A stretch of 26,202 nucleotides of DNA from Bacteroidales bacterium (GCA_029934735.1 JAOZLR010000004.1:1-26202); one strand, 5' to 3'; counted from the stretch's first letter, positions 1 through 7,433 are shown. The notes: generated by a model not told the origin, from the letters alone. A program made the numbers and translations.

Positions 1-50
1 CAAATTAATCTGTTAAATATTTTTGAACCTCATTTTTATTTTTACATTTT

Positions 51-155
51 ATCCCTAACGGGATGATTTGATGTTTTTTTAGTCCCGTCAGGGACGGCAT
101 ATCGGTAAAAAAACCACCACTAAAGCTAAGTGCCGTCAGGTACGCCATATATCAA
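51..155. repeat. Cluster of three short palindromic intergenic elements
   Basis: Three small inverted repeats lie in a row. The first is ATCCC-TAAC-GGGAT at 51-64. The second is GTCCC-GTCA-GGGAC at 82-95. The third is GTGCC-GTCA-GGTAC at 130-143, where one pair is a G-T wobble. The last two share the core and the following sequence (GGCATATCGGTA versus CGCCATATATCAA), so they are diverged copies of one element with the stem preserved. They resemble REP-like intergenic repeats of Bacteroidota. They lie just past the stop of the minus-strand membrane protein gene and could act in mRNA 3'-end formation, but no T-tract terminator is evident. Confidence 0.6.
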
Positions 156-160
156 CAGGT

Positions 161-700
161 TTAAAAGGAATACCCAACTGCGACTCCTCCCCACGGATAT
201 AGTACCTGATGGTCAAAGCCGGAATTTGTTATTCTTGAATCATATACATAGAGGAAGATCATTGCTGAGGCTTTAAAAAAGAAACCGCCATTTGTTTTTT
301 GGTACCTATAGCCCGTTCTCAGTGTAAAGGCACCAATAGACCGTATTATATCATCTCCATCCTTTTTATTAAAAAACCAAAACAACCCCTCACCTATTTC
401 CCAATGACTGGCAGAGCCATCTTTAAAAGCAAATATCTGGTTGAACTCCATCGGCAGGCCAATACCATGATATTCAAAATCAATATTTTCCATTCTCGGT
501 ATTGTTGACACACCAAATCGAATGCTCAAATCAAAAACCGGATTAACTCTAATCATCCCTTCATAGTTTATAGAGACAATTCCACCGTTCCCAAACCCTT
601 CAGCATAAAAAACATTATTTGCAACCTGCTCCTGTGCAAAAACAGTAGAAACGGGCAATATCATTAATAAACCTGCAAAAAGTAAAAACTTCATATTCAT
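161..700 (-). CDS. Small predicted outer-membrane beta-barrel protein
   Basis: This is a 179-residue protein with an N-terminal signal peptide (basic start, hydrophobic stretch over residues 4-20, likely cleavage near residues 22-23 after VFA). The mature part alternates hydrophobic and polar residues, is rich in Gly, Tyr and Phe, and ends in GYSF. A C-terminal aromatic residue is typical of outer-membrane beta-barrels recognised by the BAM machinery. The size suits an eight-stranded barrel. I do not recognise a named family and cannot assign a substrate. The start could be the first Met or the Met two codons later; both keep the signal peptide. A promoter-like TATTTTTG lies about 30 bases upstream. 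It is transcribed away from the neighbouring TolC gene, so it is not part of an efflux operon. Confidence 0.65.
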   Translation of the reverse strand: MNMKFLLFAGLLMILPVSTVFAQEQVANNVFYAEGFGNGGIVSINYEGMIRVNPVFDLSIRFGVSTIPRMENIDFEYHGIGLPMEFNQIFAFKDGSASHWEIGEGLFWFFNKKDGDDIIRSIGAFTLRTGYRYQKTNGGFFFKASAMIFLYVYDSRITNSGFDHQVLYPWGGVAVGYSF

Positions 701-728
701 AATAAATAATTAATAATAAATAAAAGTT

Positions 729-736
729 CAAAAATA
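729..736 (-). promoter_or_regulatory. Candidate Bacteroidota -7 element upstream of the barrel gene
   Basis: On the minus strand this reads TATTTTTG, matching TAnnTTTG, the -7 element of the Bacteroidota primary sigma factor. Transcription would begin near 722, giving a leader of about 22 bases. No TTTG -33 element sits at the usual distance, so support is partial. It lies close to the left edge of the RND remnant. Confidence 0.35.
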
Positions 737-760
737 TAAATTAATATCCAATAGTACTAA

Positions 761-961
761 TCAAAACATATTATACTGTTTTTGGCAAGCCCTACAACAA
801 TTCTTGCATTGTTGCCGTTACTCTTCTTCAAAGGGTTAGAAGTAGAATTACAACTACCACTTGCCCTGGCAATAATAGGAGGGATGATTATTGGTACAAT
901 TGTAAGTTTATATTTTATACCTTTGCTTTGTTTTATTATTTACAGTCCTAAAACGAAATAA
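761..961 (+). pseudogene. C-terminal remnant of an RND-family efflux pump
   Basis: The frame opening after a stop at 758-760 and ending at TAA 959-961 has no start codon at a sensible place. From about 788 it encodes SPTTILALLPLLF, then ELQLPLALAIIGGMIIGT, then a hydrophobic segment containing YFIPLLC. This is the order of the last two membrane segments of RND inner-membrane transporters (AcrB/CusA-like), where TTI-GLLPL, ELQ-PLA-A-IGG and LPxL motifs are conserved. Only about 60 of roughly 1000 residues remain, so the gene is 5'-truncated by deletion. It ends 24 bases before an intact TolC-family gene, the usual partner of such a pump. The family call is confident; the subfamily is not. Confidence 0.8.
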
Positions 962-985
962 TGTTTCATTTAAATATATAAGGTA

Positions 986-2473
986 ATGATAAGAAAAGGA
1001 GTTTTTCTAAGTATTTCAATCTCTATCTTAACTGTTTTCACCACTTTACAATCTTTTTCGCAGGATGATACAAAGCTCACTCTTGAGGATGCAATTAACA
1101 TAGCAAGGGAGCAATCGCCCGGTGCATTGATGGCAAAACACCGGTTCAGGTCAAGCTACTGGCAATATAGATCGTATAAGGCAGCTTATCTGCCTTCGTT
1201 GACAGTTGGAGGTAACCTGCCAAATTTTGACAGATCTTTCCAGCAAATCTCTTTACCGGAAGGAGAAGTCCTTTTAGAAAGACGATATGCTAACTGGTCG
1301 GTTAACGCATCAGTAAACCAAAGAATAGGGCCTACCGGCGGACAAGTTTTTTTATCATCAAATCTTCAAAGATTAGATAACTTTACAGATACTGCAACAT
1401 ACACGCAATATGTTTCTACACCTATTAACATAGGATACCGGCAACCTATTTTCAAATACAACCCATATAAATGGGAAAAGAAAATAGAGCCGATGAGATA
1501 CAAAGAAGCAAAGAAACAATACCTTGAAAACATGGAAGATGTTTCGCTAAATGCCACAAACTACTTTTTTAACCTCTTACTTGAACAGATAAAACTAAAA
1601 GTTGCCAAGATCAATCTTGCCAATTATGATACTATTTACAAAATTGCACAAGGAAGATATAATCTGGGGACAATTGCTGAAAATGAGCTGTTGCAATTAG
1701 AGTTGGAGTATCTTAATGCAGGTGCTACACTTGAAAAGGCAAAACTTAATTTGGAGAATGTTATGTTTCAGTTTAAGTCGTATTTACGAATAAAAGATGA
1801 GATTCCCATTGAGCTGGTTCCTCCGAATAGAATTACAACATTTATAGTTGACCCTTCAAAAGCTGTTGCCGAGGCAAGAAGTAATAACTCGGAAGCACTC
1901 GGATTTGAGCGAAGGCTGATCGAAGCTAACCAGGCTGTGAACAAAGCAAAAATGGATGGACGATTTGATTTAGATTTATATGCCGTTTATGGATTAACGC
2001 AACGATCCGTCAATTTCAATGAAGCATATAGCGGTGCTATTCCAGAGCAAATGCTTAATATCGGTGTTAATCTTCCTATTCTGGACTGGGGAGTTGCAAG
2101 GGGAAGAATAAAGATGGCCGAATCGCAAAGAGAGCTCATTCAAACACAGGTTAGCCAGGATCAAATTGATTTCGACCAGCAGGTATTCTTGAAAGTTGCC
2201 AGATTTAATATGCAGGAAGACCAGGTAATTATCTCAGCTAAGGCTGACACTGTTGCACAAAAAAGTTATAATATAACCAAAGCACGTTATCTGATTGGTA
2301 AAATAACAGTTACCGACCTGAATATTGCACAAAAAAATTCCGACAATTCTTCAAGTAGCTATATAAACACCTTACGTACATACTGGACAAGCTATTTCGA
2401 AATCCGCAAACTTACCCTTTACGACTTTGAGAAGAGTTTGCAAATAACAGTTGATTACACTGAATTGCTGTAA
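986..2473 (+). CDS. TolC-family outer-membrane efflux channel protein
   Basis: This is a 495-residue protein with a signal peptide (residues 1 to about 26, ending SFSQ). The rest fits the outer-membrane efflux protein family: two tandem halves, each with long amphipathic helices rich in Ala, Gln, Lys and Glu, such as LTLEDAINIAREQSPGAL near the start and the NLGTIAENELLQLELEYLNA segment in the middle, a motif typical of TolC homologues. The second half repeats the pattern (ARYLIGKITVTDLNIAQ). Such proteins form trimeric channels that carry substrates from RND or ABC pumps across the outer membrane. Its expected pump partner immediately upstream is reduced to a C-terminal fragment, so the gene is an orphan here and may serve pumps elsewhere or be in early decay. 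The reading frame is intact. Confidence 0.88.
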   Translation: MIRKGVFLSISISILTVFTTLQSFSQDDTKLTLEDAINIAREQSPGALMAKHRFRSSYWQYRSYKAAYLPSLTVGGNLPNFDRSFQQISLPEGEVLLERRYANWSVNASVNQRIGPTGGQVFLSSNLQRLDNFTDTATYTQYVSTPINIGYRQPIFKYNPYKWEKKIEPMRYKEAKKQYLENMEDVSLNATNYFFNLLLEQIKLKVAKINLANYDTIYKIAQGRYNLGTIAENELLQLELEYLNAGATLEKAKLNLENVMFQFKSYLRIKDEIPIELVPPNRITTFIVDPSKAVAEARSNNSEALGFERRLIEANQAVNKAKMDGRFDLDLYAVYGLTQRSVNFNEAYSGAIPEQMLNIGVNLPILDWGVARGRIKMAESQRELIQTQVSQDQIDFDQQVFLKVARFNMQEDQVIISAKADTVAQKSYNITKARYLIGKITVTDLNIAQKNSDNSSSSYINTLRTYWTSYFEIRKLTLYDFEKSLQITVDYTELL

Positions 2474-2739
2474 GGGAAAGGTTAGGAGTTATGGGTTAGG
2501 GGGTTGGAAAGTAGTAACCTTGGCATTTGACCTTGTGCGGTAGGGTGAGCCTGCCCGACTTCGTCATTCAGGCGTCGCAATCCGTTTGAAGTTAGGAATG
2601 TGACTTGCTACCTGGTTGTGTTTAGCTAACAGATTCCTCCTTCCTCCACACGTGCCTGCCCCAGTAGTCGGAATGACAGCAAAAAATATTGGTAAATATG
2701 ACAAAACCCTTTTCGTGTTAATTCGTGTAATTAGTGGAT
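2474..2739. other. Non-coding spacer with repeat-like, locally GC-richer DNA
   Basis: No gene is supported between the TolC stop and the eno terminator. Just after the stop, GTTAGG occurs at 2481-2486 and 2495-2500, with a GTTGG variant at 2503-2507. From about 2530 to 2680 the base composition is richer in G+C than the surroundings, and GTCATTC (2563-2569) and GAATGAC (2671-2677) form widely separated inverted ends around it. Three degenerate 10-base units (TTTTCGTGTT, AATTCGTGTA, ATTAGTGGAT) follow at 2710-2739. These resemble dispersed intergenic repeats of Bacteroidota. A 65-codon minus-strand reading frame at 2564-2761 lacks recognisable protein features. Confidence 0.5.
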
Positions 2740-2782
2740 AAAAAAAGGCTAAGACCATCACACAATCGCTCTGATCTTAGCC
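2740..2782 (-). terminator. Rho-independent terminator of eno
   Basis: On the minus strand GGCTAAGATC pairs with GGTCTTAGCC (arms at about 2773-2782 and 2747-2756; 8 perfect pairs plus a wobble and one more pair). Seven T follow directly (2740-2746). It starts 28 bases after the eno stop codon, a textbook intrinsic terminator. Confidence 0.9.
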
Positions 2783-2809
2783 CAAACCTCAGTTTTCTGC
2801 CCTTTCGGT

Positions 2810-4102
2810 TTATTTTTTATAATACTTAAAATCTTTTCCAGGATACCGTGCGTCATTGCCAAGCTGCTCTTCAATTCTTAGTAGCTGGTTATATTTGGCA
2901 ATCCTGTCGGTACGGCTTGCAGAGCCGGTTTTTATCTGACCCGTATTCAGAGCCACAGCAAGGTCGGCAATGGTTGTATCCTCAGTTTCTCCCGAGCGGT
3001 GGCTAATAACAGCAGTATATGCATGCCTGTTAGCCAAAGCAACTGCATCAATAGTCTCAGTCAGAGTTCCAATCTGGTTTAGCTTGATGAGAACTGAATT
3101 ACAGACACCCATATCAATTCCTTTCTGAATTCTTTTTGTGTTTGTCACGAAGTTATCATCACCTACAAGCTGAATTTTATCTCCAAGAACATCTGTCATC
3201 AGCTTCCACCCGTCCCAGTCATCTTCGGCCATACCATCTTCAATTGAGATAATTGGATATTTCTTAACCCAGTCTTTCCAGAAATCAACCATTTCGGCAG
3301 GTGACAGTTTTTCGCCTGTTGACCATTTCAGATGGTACACATTTTCCTTTTCAAGATAGTACTCTGAGGAAGCAGGATCAAGAGCAATAAAAATGTCCTC
3401 ACCAGCTTTGTAACCAGCCTTCTCAATAGCTTTCAGAATAAAGGTAATAGCCTCTTCATTTGATTTCAGGTTTGGAGCAAAACCGCCTTCATCACCAACA
3501 TTTGTTGAATATCCGTCTTTCTTGAGTACTGCTTTAAGATTATGAAAAACTTCAGAGCCCATTCTAATAGCCTCAGAAAAAGAAGAAGCTCCGACAGGCA
3601 TAATCATAAACTCCTGAAAGTCGATGCTATTATCAGCATGTGAACCGCCATTCAGAATATTCATCATAGGAATTGGCAATGTATTTGCACTCACACCCCC
3701 GATATATCTGTAAAGAGGCAGTCCACTTTCAATTGCAGCCGCTTTAGCAACTGCAAGTGAAACTCCAAGAATTGCATTAGCTCCAAGGTTACCCTTGTTA
3801 GGAGTTCCATCAATTTCAATCATTTTTGCATCAATTTCATTTTGATCCGACACATAGAATCCTTGCAATTCTTCATTCAGGATTTCATTAACATTATGGA
3901 CAGCTTTAAGAACGCCTTTACCCATATAAACAGATTTATCGCCATCACGAAGTTCTACTGCTTCATGAATGCCTGTTGATGCACCTGATGGAACTGCTGC
4001 GGTTGCAAGAATTCCGGAATCAGTGTAAACATCAACTTCTACTGTTGGGTTTCCTCTTGAATCGAGTATTTGACGTGCATGGATATTTAATATTGAACTC
4101 AT
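2810..4102 (-). CDS. eno: Enolase (phosphopyruvate hydratase)
   Basis: Enolase converts 2-phosphoglycerate to phosphoenolpyruvate in cytoplasmic glycolysis and gluconeogenesis, and works as a homodimer or octamer needing Mg2+. The 430-residue length is normal for bacteria. Visible are the N-terminal ARQILDSRGNPTVEV, the GDEGGFAPN loop at 203-211 with the catalytic acid, Mg2+ ligands near D242, E288 and D315, the signature VLIKLNQIGTLTET at 337-350 with catalytic K340, and the SHRSGETED loop at 367-375. It follows rplQ by 106 bases on the same strand, but a strong terminator lies between, and a TATTTTTG element at 4142-4149 could give its own promoter. It has its own terminator at 2740-2782, so it is probably monocistronic. 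Confidence 0.98.
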   Translation of the reverse strand: MSSILNIHARQILDSRGNPTVEVDVYTDSGILATAAVPSGASTGIHEAVELRDGDKSVYMGKGVLKAVHNVNEILNEELQGFYVSDQNEIDAKMIEIDGTPNKGNLGANAILGVSLAVAKAAAIESGLPLYRYIGGVSANTLPIPMMNILNGGSHADNSIDFQEFMIMPVGASSFSEAIRMGSEVFHNLKAVLKKDGYSTNVGDEGGFAPNLKSNEEAITFILKAIEKAGYKAGEDIFIALDPASSEYYLEKENVYHLKWSTGEKLSPAEMVDFWKDWVKKYPIISIEDGMAEDDWDGWKLMTDVLGDKIQLVGDDNFVTNTKRIQKGIDMGVCNSVLIKLNQIGTLTETIDAVALANRHAYTAVISHRSGETEDTTIADLAVALNTGQIKTGSASRTDRIAKYNQLLRIEEQLGNDARYPGKDFKYYKK

Positions 4103-4141
4103 AATTTTTTAGTTTTATAATTAGTTGTCATAAATTTTGTC

Positions 4142-4149
4142 CAAAAATA
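4142..4149 (-). promoter_or_regulatory. Candidate -7 element of the eno promoter
   Basis: The minus strand reads TATTTTTG, matching TAnnTTTG, just downstream of the T-tract of the rplQ terminator. A start near 4135 would give a leader of about 33 bases to the eno ATG at 4102. The -33 region would lie inside the terminator hairpin, where no clear TTTG is seen, so this is a moderate call. Confidence 0.45.
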
Positions 4150-4150
4150 C

Positions 4151-4183
4151 AAAAAAGGATAAAGCTATATAGCCCTATCCTTT
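4151..4183 (-). terminator. Rho-independent terminator ending the str-S10-spc-alpha cluster
   Basis: On the minus strand the RNA can form a continuous hairpin over 4157-4180: GGATA pairs with TATCC, continued inward by two G-T wobbles and GCT/AGC around an ATAT loop. It is extended outward by AAA/TTT and followed by a run of T (4151-4156). It starts about 25 bases after the rplQ stop. This is the only convincing terminator found downstream of rpsL before eno. Confidence 0.88.
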
Positions 4184-4208
4184 ATTTTATAGAAAATTAA
4201 CAGTTTTA

Positions 4209-4907
4209 CTATTTGTTATCTTTCTTATCGTCTTCTTTATTTTCAGGAGTTTTCTCTTCTTTTTTCTCCTCTGCTTTAGGCTCTTCAACAGGAGCTTCAG
4301 CTTTAGGCTCCTCTTTTGATGCCTCTTCAGCAGGTGCTTCAGTTTTTGTCTCTTCCGCCTTTGTCTCCTCTACAGCAACCTCGGCTTTTGTATCGTCAGC
4401 CTTTTCAGCAACAATATCCTCTACTTTAGCTTCATCAGTTTCTGCTACTACATCCTGTGTTGTCTCCGGAGTTTCTGACTTCTTACTTCCGCCTCTTCTT
4501 CTTTTCCTGGTTGATTTTGTCTTACTCTCTTTTGTACCAAGCAAGTTTTCATTATAATCCACCAGCTCGATCATACACATTTCAGCATTGTCACCAAGTC
4601 GGTTTCCAATTTTGATTATTCGTGTATAACCACCCGGACGATCAGCCACCTTAGCAGAAATTTCCCTAAAGAGCTCAGTAACCGCTTCTTTACTTTTAAG
4701 GTAACTAAACACCATCCTTCTTGAATGTGTGGTATCGCTCTTTGATTTTGTAATCAACGGCTCCACATAACCTCTCAGAGCTTTAGCTTTTGCAAGAGTA
4801 GTGTGAATTCTTTTATGCATTATCAGCGAAGTAGCCATATTGGCCATCATTGCTTTTCTGTGTGCACTTGTCCTCGATAAATGATTAATTTTCTTCCTGT
4901 GTCTCAT
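4209..4907 (-). CDS. rplQ: 50S ribosomal protein L17 with a long charged C-terminal tail
   Basis: L17 binds 23S rRNA near the peptide exit tunnel. Residues 1 to about 117 are the normal fold: MRHRKKINHLSR start, AHRKAMMANMATSLI, then GGYTRIIKIGNRLGD and MCMIELVDYN at the end of the core. E. coli L17 stops at 127 residues, whereas this protein has 232. The extra part has a basic patch (about 127-143, KSTRKRRRGGSKK) followed by roughly 90 residues almost entirely of Glu, Lys, Ala, Pro, Thr, Val and Asp with imperfect repeats of EEPKAE type. Bacteroidota L17 often carries an extension, but this one is long. The gene starts 5 bases after the rpoA stop and ends the cluster. The frame is open throughout, so the tail is not a frameshift artefact visible here. 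Confidence 0.96.
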   Translation of the reverse strand: MRHRKKINHLSRTSAHRKAMMANMATSLIMHKRIHTTLAKAKALRGYVEPLITKSKSDTTHSRRMVFSYLKSKEAVTELFREISAKVADRPGGYTRIIKIGNRLGDNAEMCMIELVDYNENLLGTKESKTKSTRKRRRGGSKKSETPETTQDVVAETDEAKVEDIVAEKADDTKAEVAVEETKAEETKTEAPAEEASKEEPKAEAPVEEPKAEEKKEEKTPENKEDDKKDNK

Positions 4908-4912
4908 CTCGA

Positions 4913-5905
4913 TTATTCCTTATCTAATTTATACTTTGATATATTCATTCCAAATTCCAGACCTTTCAACTTCACCAAATCTTCGAGTTCGGTCAGTGAT
5001 TTTTTACCAAAGTTTCTGAATTTCAACAAATCATTTTTATTAAACTGTACCAGTTCGCCAAGTGTTTCCACATCAGCAGCTTTCAAACAATTCAATGCCC
5101 TGACTGAAAGGTCAAGATCAACAAGTTTTGTTTTAAGCAATTGTCTGGTATGTAATGAGCTTTCGTCAAACTCTTCAGTAACTGTTTTATCCTCAGTATC
5201 CAGAGTTATACGTTCATCAGAGAAAAGCATAAAATGATGAATGAGGATTGTTGCAGCCTCTTTCAATGCGTCCTTAGGATTAATAGAGCCATCAGTATTA
5301 ATTTCAAAAACCAGCTTTTCGTAGTCAGTCTTTTGCTCAACCCTGTAATTCTCAGTATGATATTTTACATTTTTAATCGGAGTATGAATAGAATCCATAG
5401 CTATTGTACCAATGGCAGCATTCATACTCTTATTCTCATCAGCCGGGACATATCCCCTACCCTTTTCAACGGTAAGTTCAATAGAGAGTTTAACGCTCGG
5501 CTCCATTTGACAGATTATCTGATCGGGATTCAGAACCTGAAAGACTGACAGAAACTTATTAATATCTCCGGCTTTAAACTCATCCTGATCACCAATAACT
5601 ATCTGTACTTTCTCTGAGTTTTCTTCTTCAATCTGTCTTTTAAATCTGATTTTTTTCAAATTCAAAATGATCTCAGTAACATCCTCAACAATACCTTTAA
5701 TTGTTGAAAACTCCTGCTCTACGCCTTCAATCTTCACGGAAGTGATTGCATAACCTTCGAGCGAGGATAAAAGGATTCGTCTCAGCGCATTACCTATAGT
5801 AATACCGAACCCGGGCTCAAGCGGACGAAATTCAAAGGTACCTTTGAAATCATCGGCATCGATCATTATAACTTTATCTGGTTTTTGAAATGCTAAAATT
5901 GACAT
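4913..5905 (-). CDS. rpoA: DNA-directed RNA polymerase subunit alpha
   Basis: The alpha subunit dimerises to nucleate RNA polymerase assembly, and its C-terminal domain contacts UP elements and activators. The 330-residue length is normal. The N-terminal domain has the conserved EPGFGITIGNALRRILLSSL block at about 30-49, followed by GYAITSVKIEGV. The C-terminal domain begins near 261 and keeps VRALNCLKAADVETLGELV and GKKSLTELEDLV; R269 and N272 correspond to the E. coli DNA-contacting R265 and N268. It lies between rpsD (45 bases upstream) and rplQ (5 bases downstream), the usual alpha-operon order. The tail of the gene, AAGGA before the stop, sits 9 bases from the rplQ start, but it is constrained by coding. 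Confidence 0.98.
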   Translation of the reverse strand: MSILAFQKPDKVIMIDADDFKGTFEFRPLEPGFGITIGNALRRILLSSLEGYAITSVKIEGVEQEFSTIKGIVEDVTEIILNLKKIRFKRQIEEENSEKVQIVIGDQDEFKAGDINKFLSVFQVLNPDQIICQMEPSVKLSIELTVEKGRGYVPADENKSMNAAIGTIAMDSIHTPIKNVKYHTENYRVEQKTDYEKLVFEINTDGSINPKDALKEAATILIHHFMLFSDERITLDTEDKTVTEEFDESSLHTRQLLKTKLVDLDLSVRALNCLKAADVETLGELVQFNKNDLLKFRNFGKKSLTELEDLVKLKGLEFGMNISKYKLDKE

Positions 5906-5950
5906 ACTCAGCTTTTTTAATTATTGACTATCTATCGGTTAGGTTAATTA

Positions 5951-6556
5951 CTATTTAGAATACAATTCAACAATATGTTGTTCCTTTATATTCTCAGGAA
6001 TTTCAGCTCTCTCTGGATAATTCAGAAACTTTCCGGCCATCAGATTTTCGTCCCACTCAAGCCATGAATAAGCATTTGAACGGGAAGCCAGTGAATCAGT
6101 AATAGCTTCAAGTGACTTTGATTTTTCTCTTACACTAATTATATCACCTGCCTTGATGGAATATGAAGGAATACTTACAATCTCTCCATTAACCAAAATA
6201 TGCCTGTGGCCAACCAACTGACGAGCAGCGGGGCGCGATGGAGCTACTCCAAGACGAAAAACAACATTATCGAGGCGGGCCTCAATGAGTTGCAAAAGAA
6301 TTTCGCCAGTAATACCTTTCTTACGTGAAGCTTTCTTAAATATATTCTTAAACTGGCGCTCAAGAATACCATAAGTATATTTTGCCTTCTGCTTCTCCAT
6401 CAACTGAACACCATATTCTGACTGCTTTCTTCTTCTTCTGGAGTTTCCATGTTGTCCCGGAGGATAATTTTTCTTCTCAAAAGCTTTATCAGGGCCAAAA
6501 ATAGGTTCTTTGAACTTCCTGGCTATTTTCGTTTTCGGACCAATATATCTTGCCAT
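5951..6556 (-). CDS. rpsD: 30S ribosomal protein S4 (cysteine-free form)
   Basis: S4 is a primary 16S rRNA binder that nucleates assembly of the 30S body. In many bacteria it represses its own operon. The protein has 201 residues. The S4 RNA-binding domain spans about 92-155 (EARLDNVVFRLGVAPSRPAARQLVGHRHILVNG). The N-terminal region MARYIGPKTKIARKF corresponds to the part that carries zinc-binding cysteines in other bacteria, but this protein has no cysteine at all, so it is the zinc-free type. The gene lies between rpsK (61 bases upstream, the largest gap inside the cluster) and rpoA. No promoter-like TAnnTTTG is seen in the 61-base gap. Confidence 0.98.
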   Translation of the reverse strand: MARYIGPKTKIARKFKEPIFGPDKAFEKKNYPPGQHGNSRRRRKQSEYGVQLMEKQKAKYTYGILERQFKNIFKKASRKKGITGEILLQLIEARLDNVVFRLGVAPSRPAARQLVGHRHILVNGEIVSIPSYSIKAGDIISVREKSKSLEAITDSLASRSNAYSWLEWDENLMAGKFLNYPERAEIPENIKEQHIVELYSK

Positions 6557-6617
6557 TTTTTATCTGTTTTCTATTATTAATTCATTATTTAATCAAATCC
6601 ACAATTCCAGAGAATGG

Positions 6618-7007
6618 TTAGACTCTTCTTCTTTTAGGAGGCCTGCAACCGTTATGAGGAAGTGGTGTAACATCTTTAATCTCGATAACTTCAATACCTG
6701 ATGAGTGAAGTGTTCTGATCGCAGATTCTCTTCCCGATCCGGGGCCTTTAACTAAAACTTTTACTTTTCTCAATCCGAGGTCATAAGCAACCTTTGCCGC
6801 ATCGGATGCAGCCAACTGAGCTGCGTAAGGAGTATTTTTCTTTGACCCCCTGAATCCCATCTTACCGGCTGATCCCCAAGAGATCACCTGGCCTGAATTA
6901 TTCGTCAGAGTAATAATAATGTTGTTGAATGAAGCGCTGATATATGCTCTTCCGTATGTTTCAACGTTTACTACTCTCTTTTTTGTACTTCTGGTTTTCT
7001 TAGCCAT
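6618..7007 (-). CDS. rpsK: 30S ribosomal protein S11
   Basis: S11 sits on the 30S platform, contacting helix 45 and the S7 region near the E site. The length of 129 residues is standard. Conserved stretches include ASFNNIIITLTNNSGQVISW, GFRGSKKNTPYAAQLAA and the C-terminal VTPLPHNGCRPPKRRRV, which identifies the family without doubt. The basic N-terminus (MAKKTRSTKKRVV) is typical. It lies 45 bases after rpsM and 61 bases before rpsD, in the usual S13-S11-S4 order. The leader is AT-rich without a Shine-Dalgarno. Confidence 0.98.
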   Translation of the reverse strand: MAKKTRSTKKRVVNVETYGRAYISASFNNIIITLTNNSGQVISWGSAGKMGFRGSKKNTPYAAQLAASDAAKVAYDLGLRKVKVLVKGPGSGRESAIRTLHSSGIEVIEIKDVTPLPHNGCRPPKRRRV

Positions 7008-7052
7008 AATATTTATTTACCGTCGTAATTAATTTTCCAACCTAACTATATA

Positions 7053-7433
7053 TTAACCCTTAGGTGCTTTCTTTTTATTAGCAATTGTCTTCTTACGTCC
7101 TTTTCTTGTCCTTGCATTATTCTTGGTATGTTGACCACGCAGTGGAAGACCAATACGATGTCTGATACCTCTGTAAGTTCCTATGTCCATTAATCGTTTA
7201 ATGTTCATTTGAACTTCAGAACGCAACTCACCCTCAACCTTAATACCACCGCTGATAACATTACGAATTGCCGTTTGCTCTTCGTCGTTCCAGTCCTGAA
7301 CTTTTTTTGCACCGTCAACACCAACTTCCTTCAGGATTTTGCGTGCTGTTGACCTTCCTATACCATAGATATATGTTAAAGCAATATCACCTGCTTTATT
7401 CTTTGGTATATCTATTCCTGCTATACGAGCCAT
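7053..7433 (-). CDS. rpsM: 30S ribosomal protein S13
   Basis: S13 is in the 30S head and forms intersubunit bridges with 50S proteins and the P-site tRNA. The 126-residue protein begins MARIAGIDIPKNKAGDIALTYIYGIG, with the helix-two-turn-helix region following, then the family signature RGIRHRIGLPLRGQHTKNNARTRKG near the C-terminus and a basic tail that contacts tRNA. The gene starts 50 bases after rpmJ. It opens the rpsM-rpsK-rpsD-rpoA-rplQ part of the cluster, but no promoter or terminator signal is visible ahead of it, so it is probably co-transcribed with infA and rpmJ. Confidence 0.98.
   Translation of the reverse strand: MARIAGIDIPKNKAGDIALTYIYGIGRSTARKILKEVGVDGAKKVQDWNDEEQTAIRNVISGGIKVEGELRSEVQMNIKRLMDIGTYRGIRHRIGLPLRGQHTKNNARTRKGRKKTIANKKKAPKG

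Noticed and set aside
51..155. Possible CRISPR array at the left end
   Set aside because: Repeats are short, diverged, palindromic and unequally spaced, with no regular spacers and no cas genes.
299..508. Plus-strand frame inside the barrel protein gene
   Set aside because: It is a shadow of the minus-strand gene, with no signal peptide or known motif.
2564..2761. 65-codon minus-strand frame downstream of eno
   Set aside because: It covers repeat-like spacer and part of the eno terminator, has no recognisable protein features, and overlaps the inverted ends described there.
4213..4557. Plus-strand Ser/Val/Phe-rich reading frame
   Set aside because: It is the antisense shadow of the Glu/Lys-rich tail of rplQ; its composition follows from the codons of the tail and it has no domain signal.
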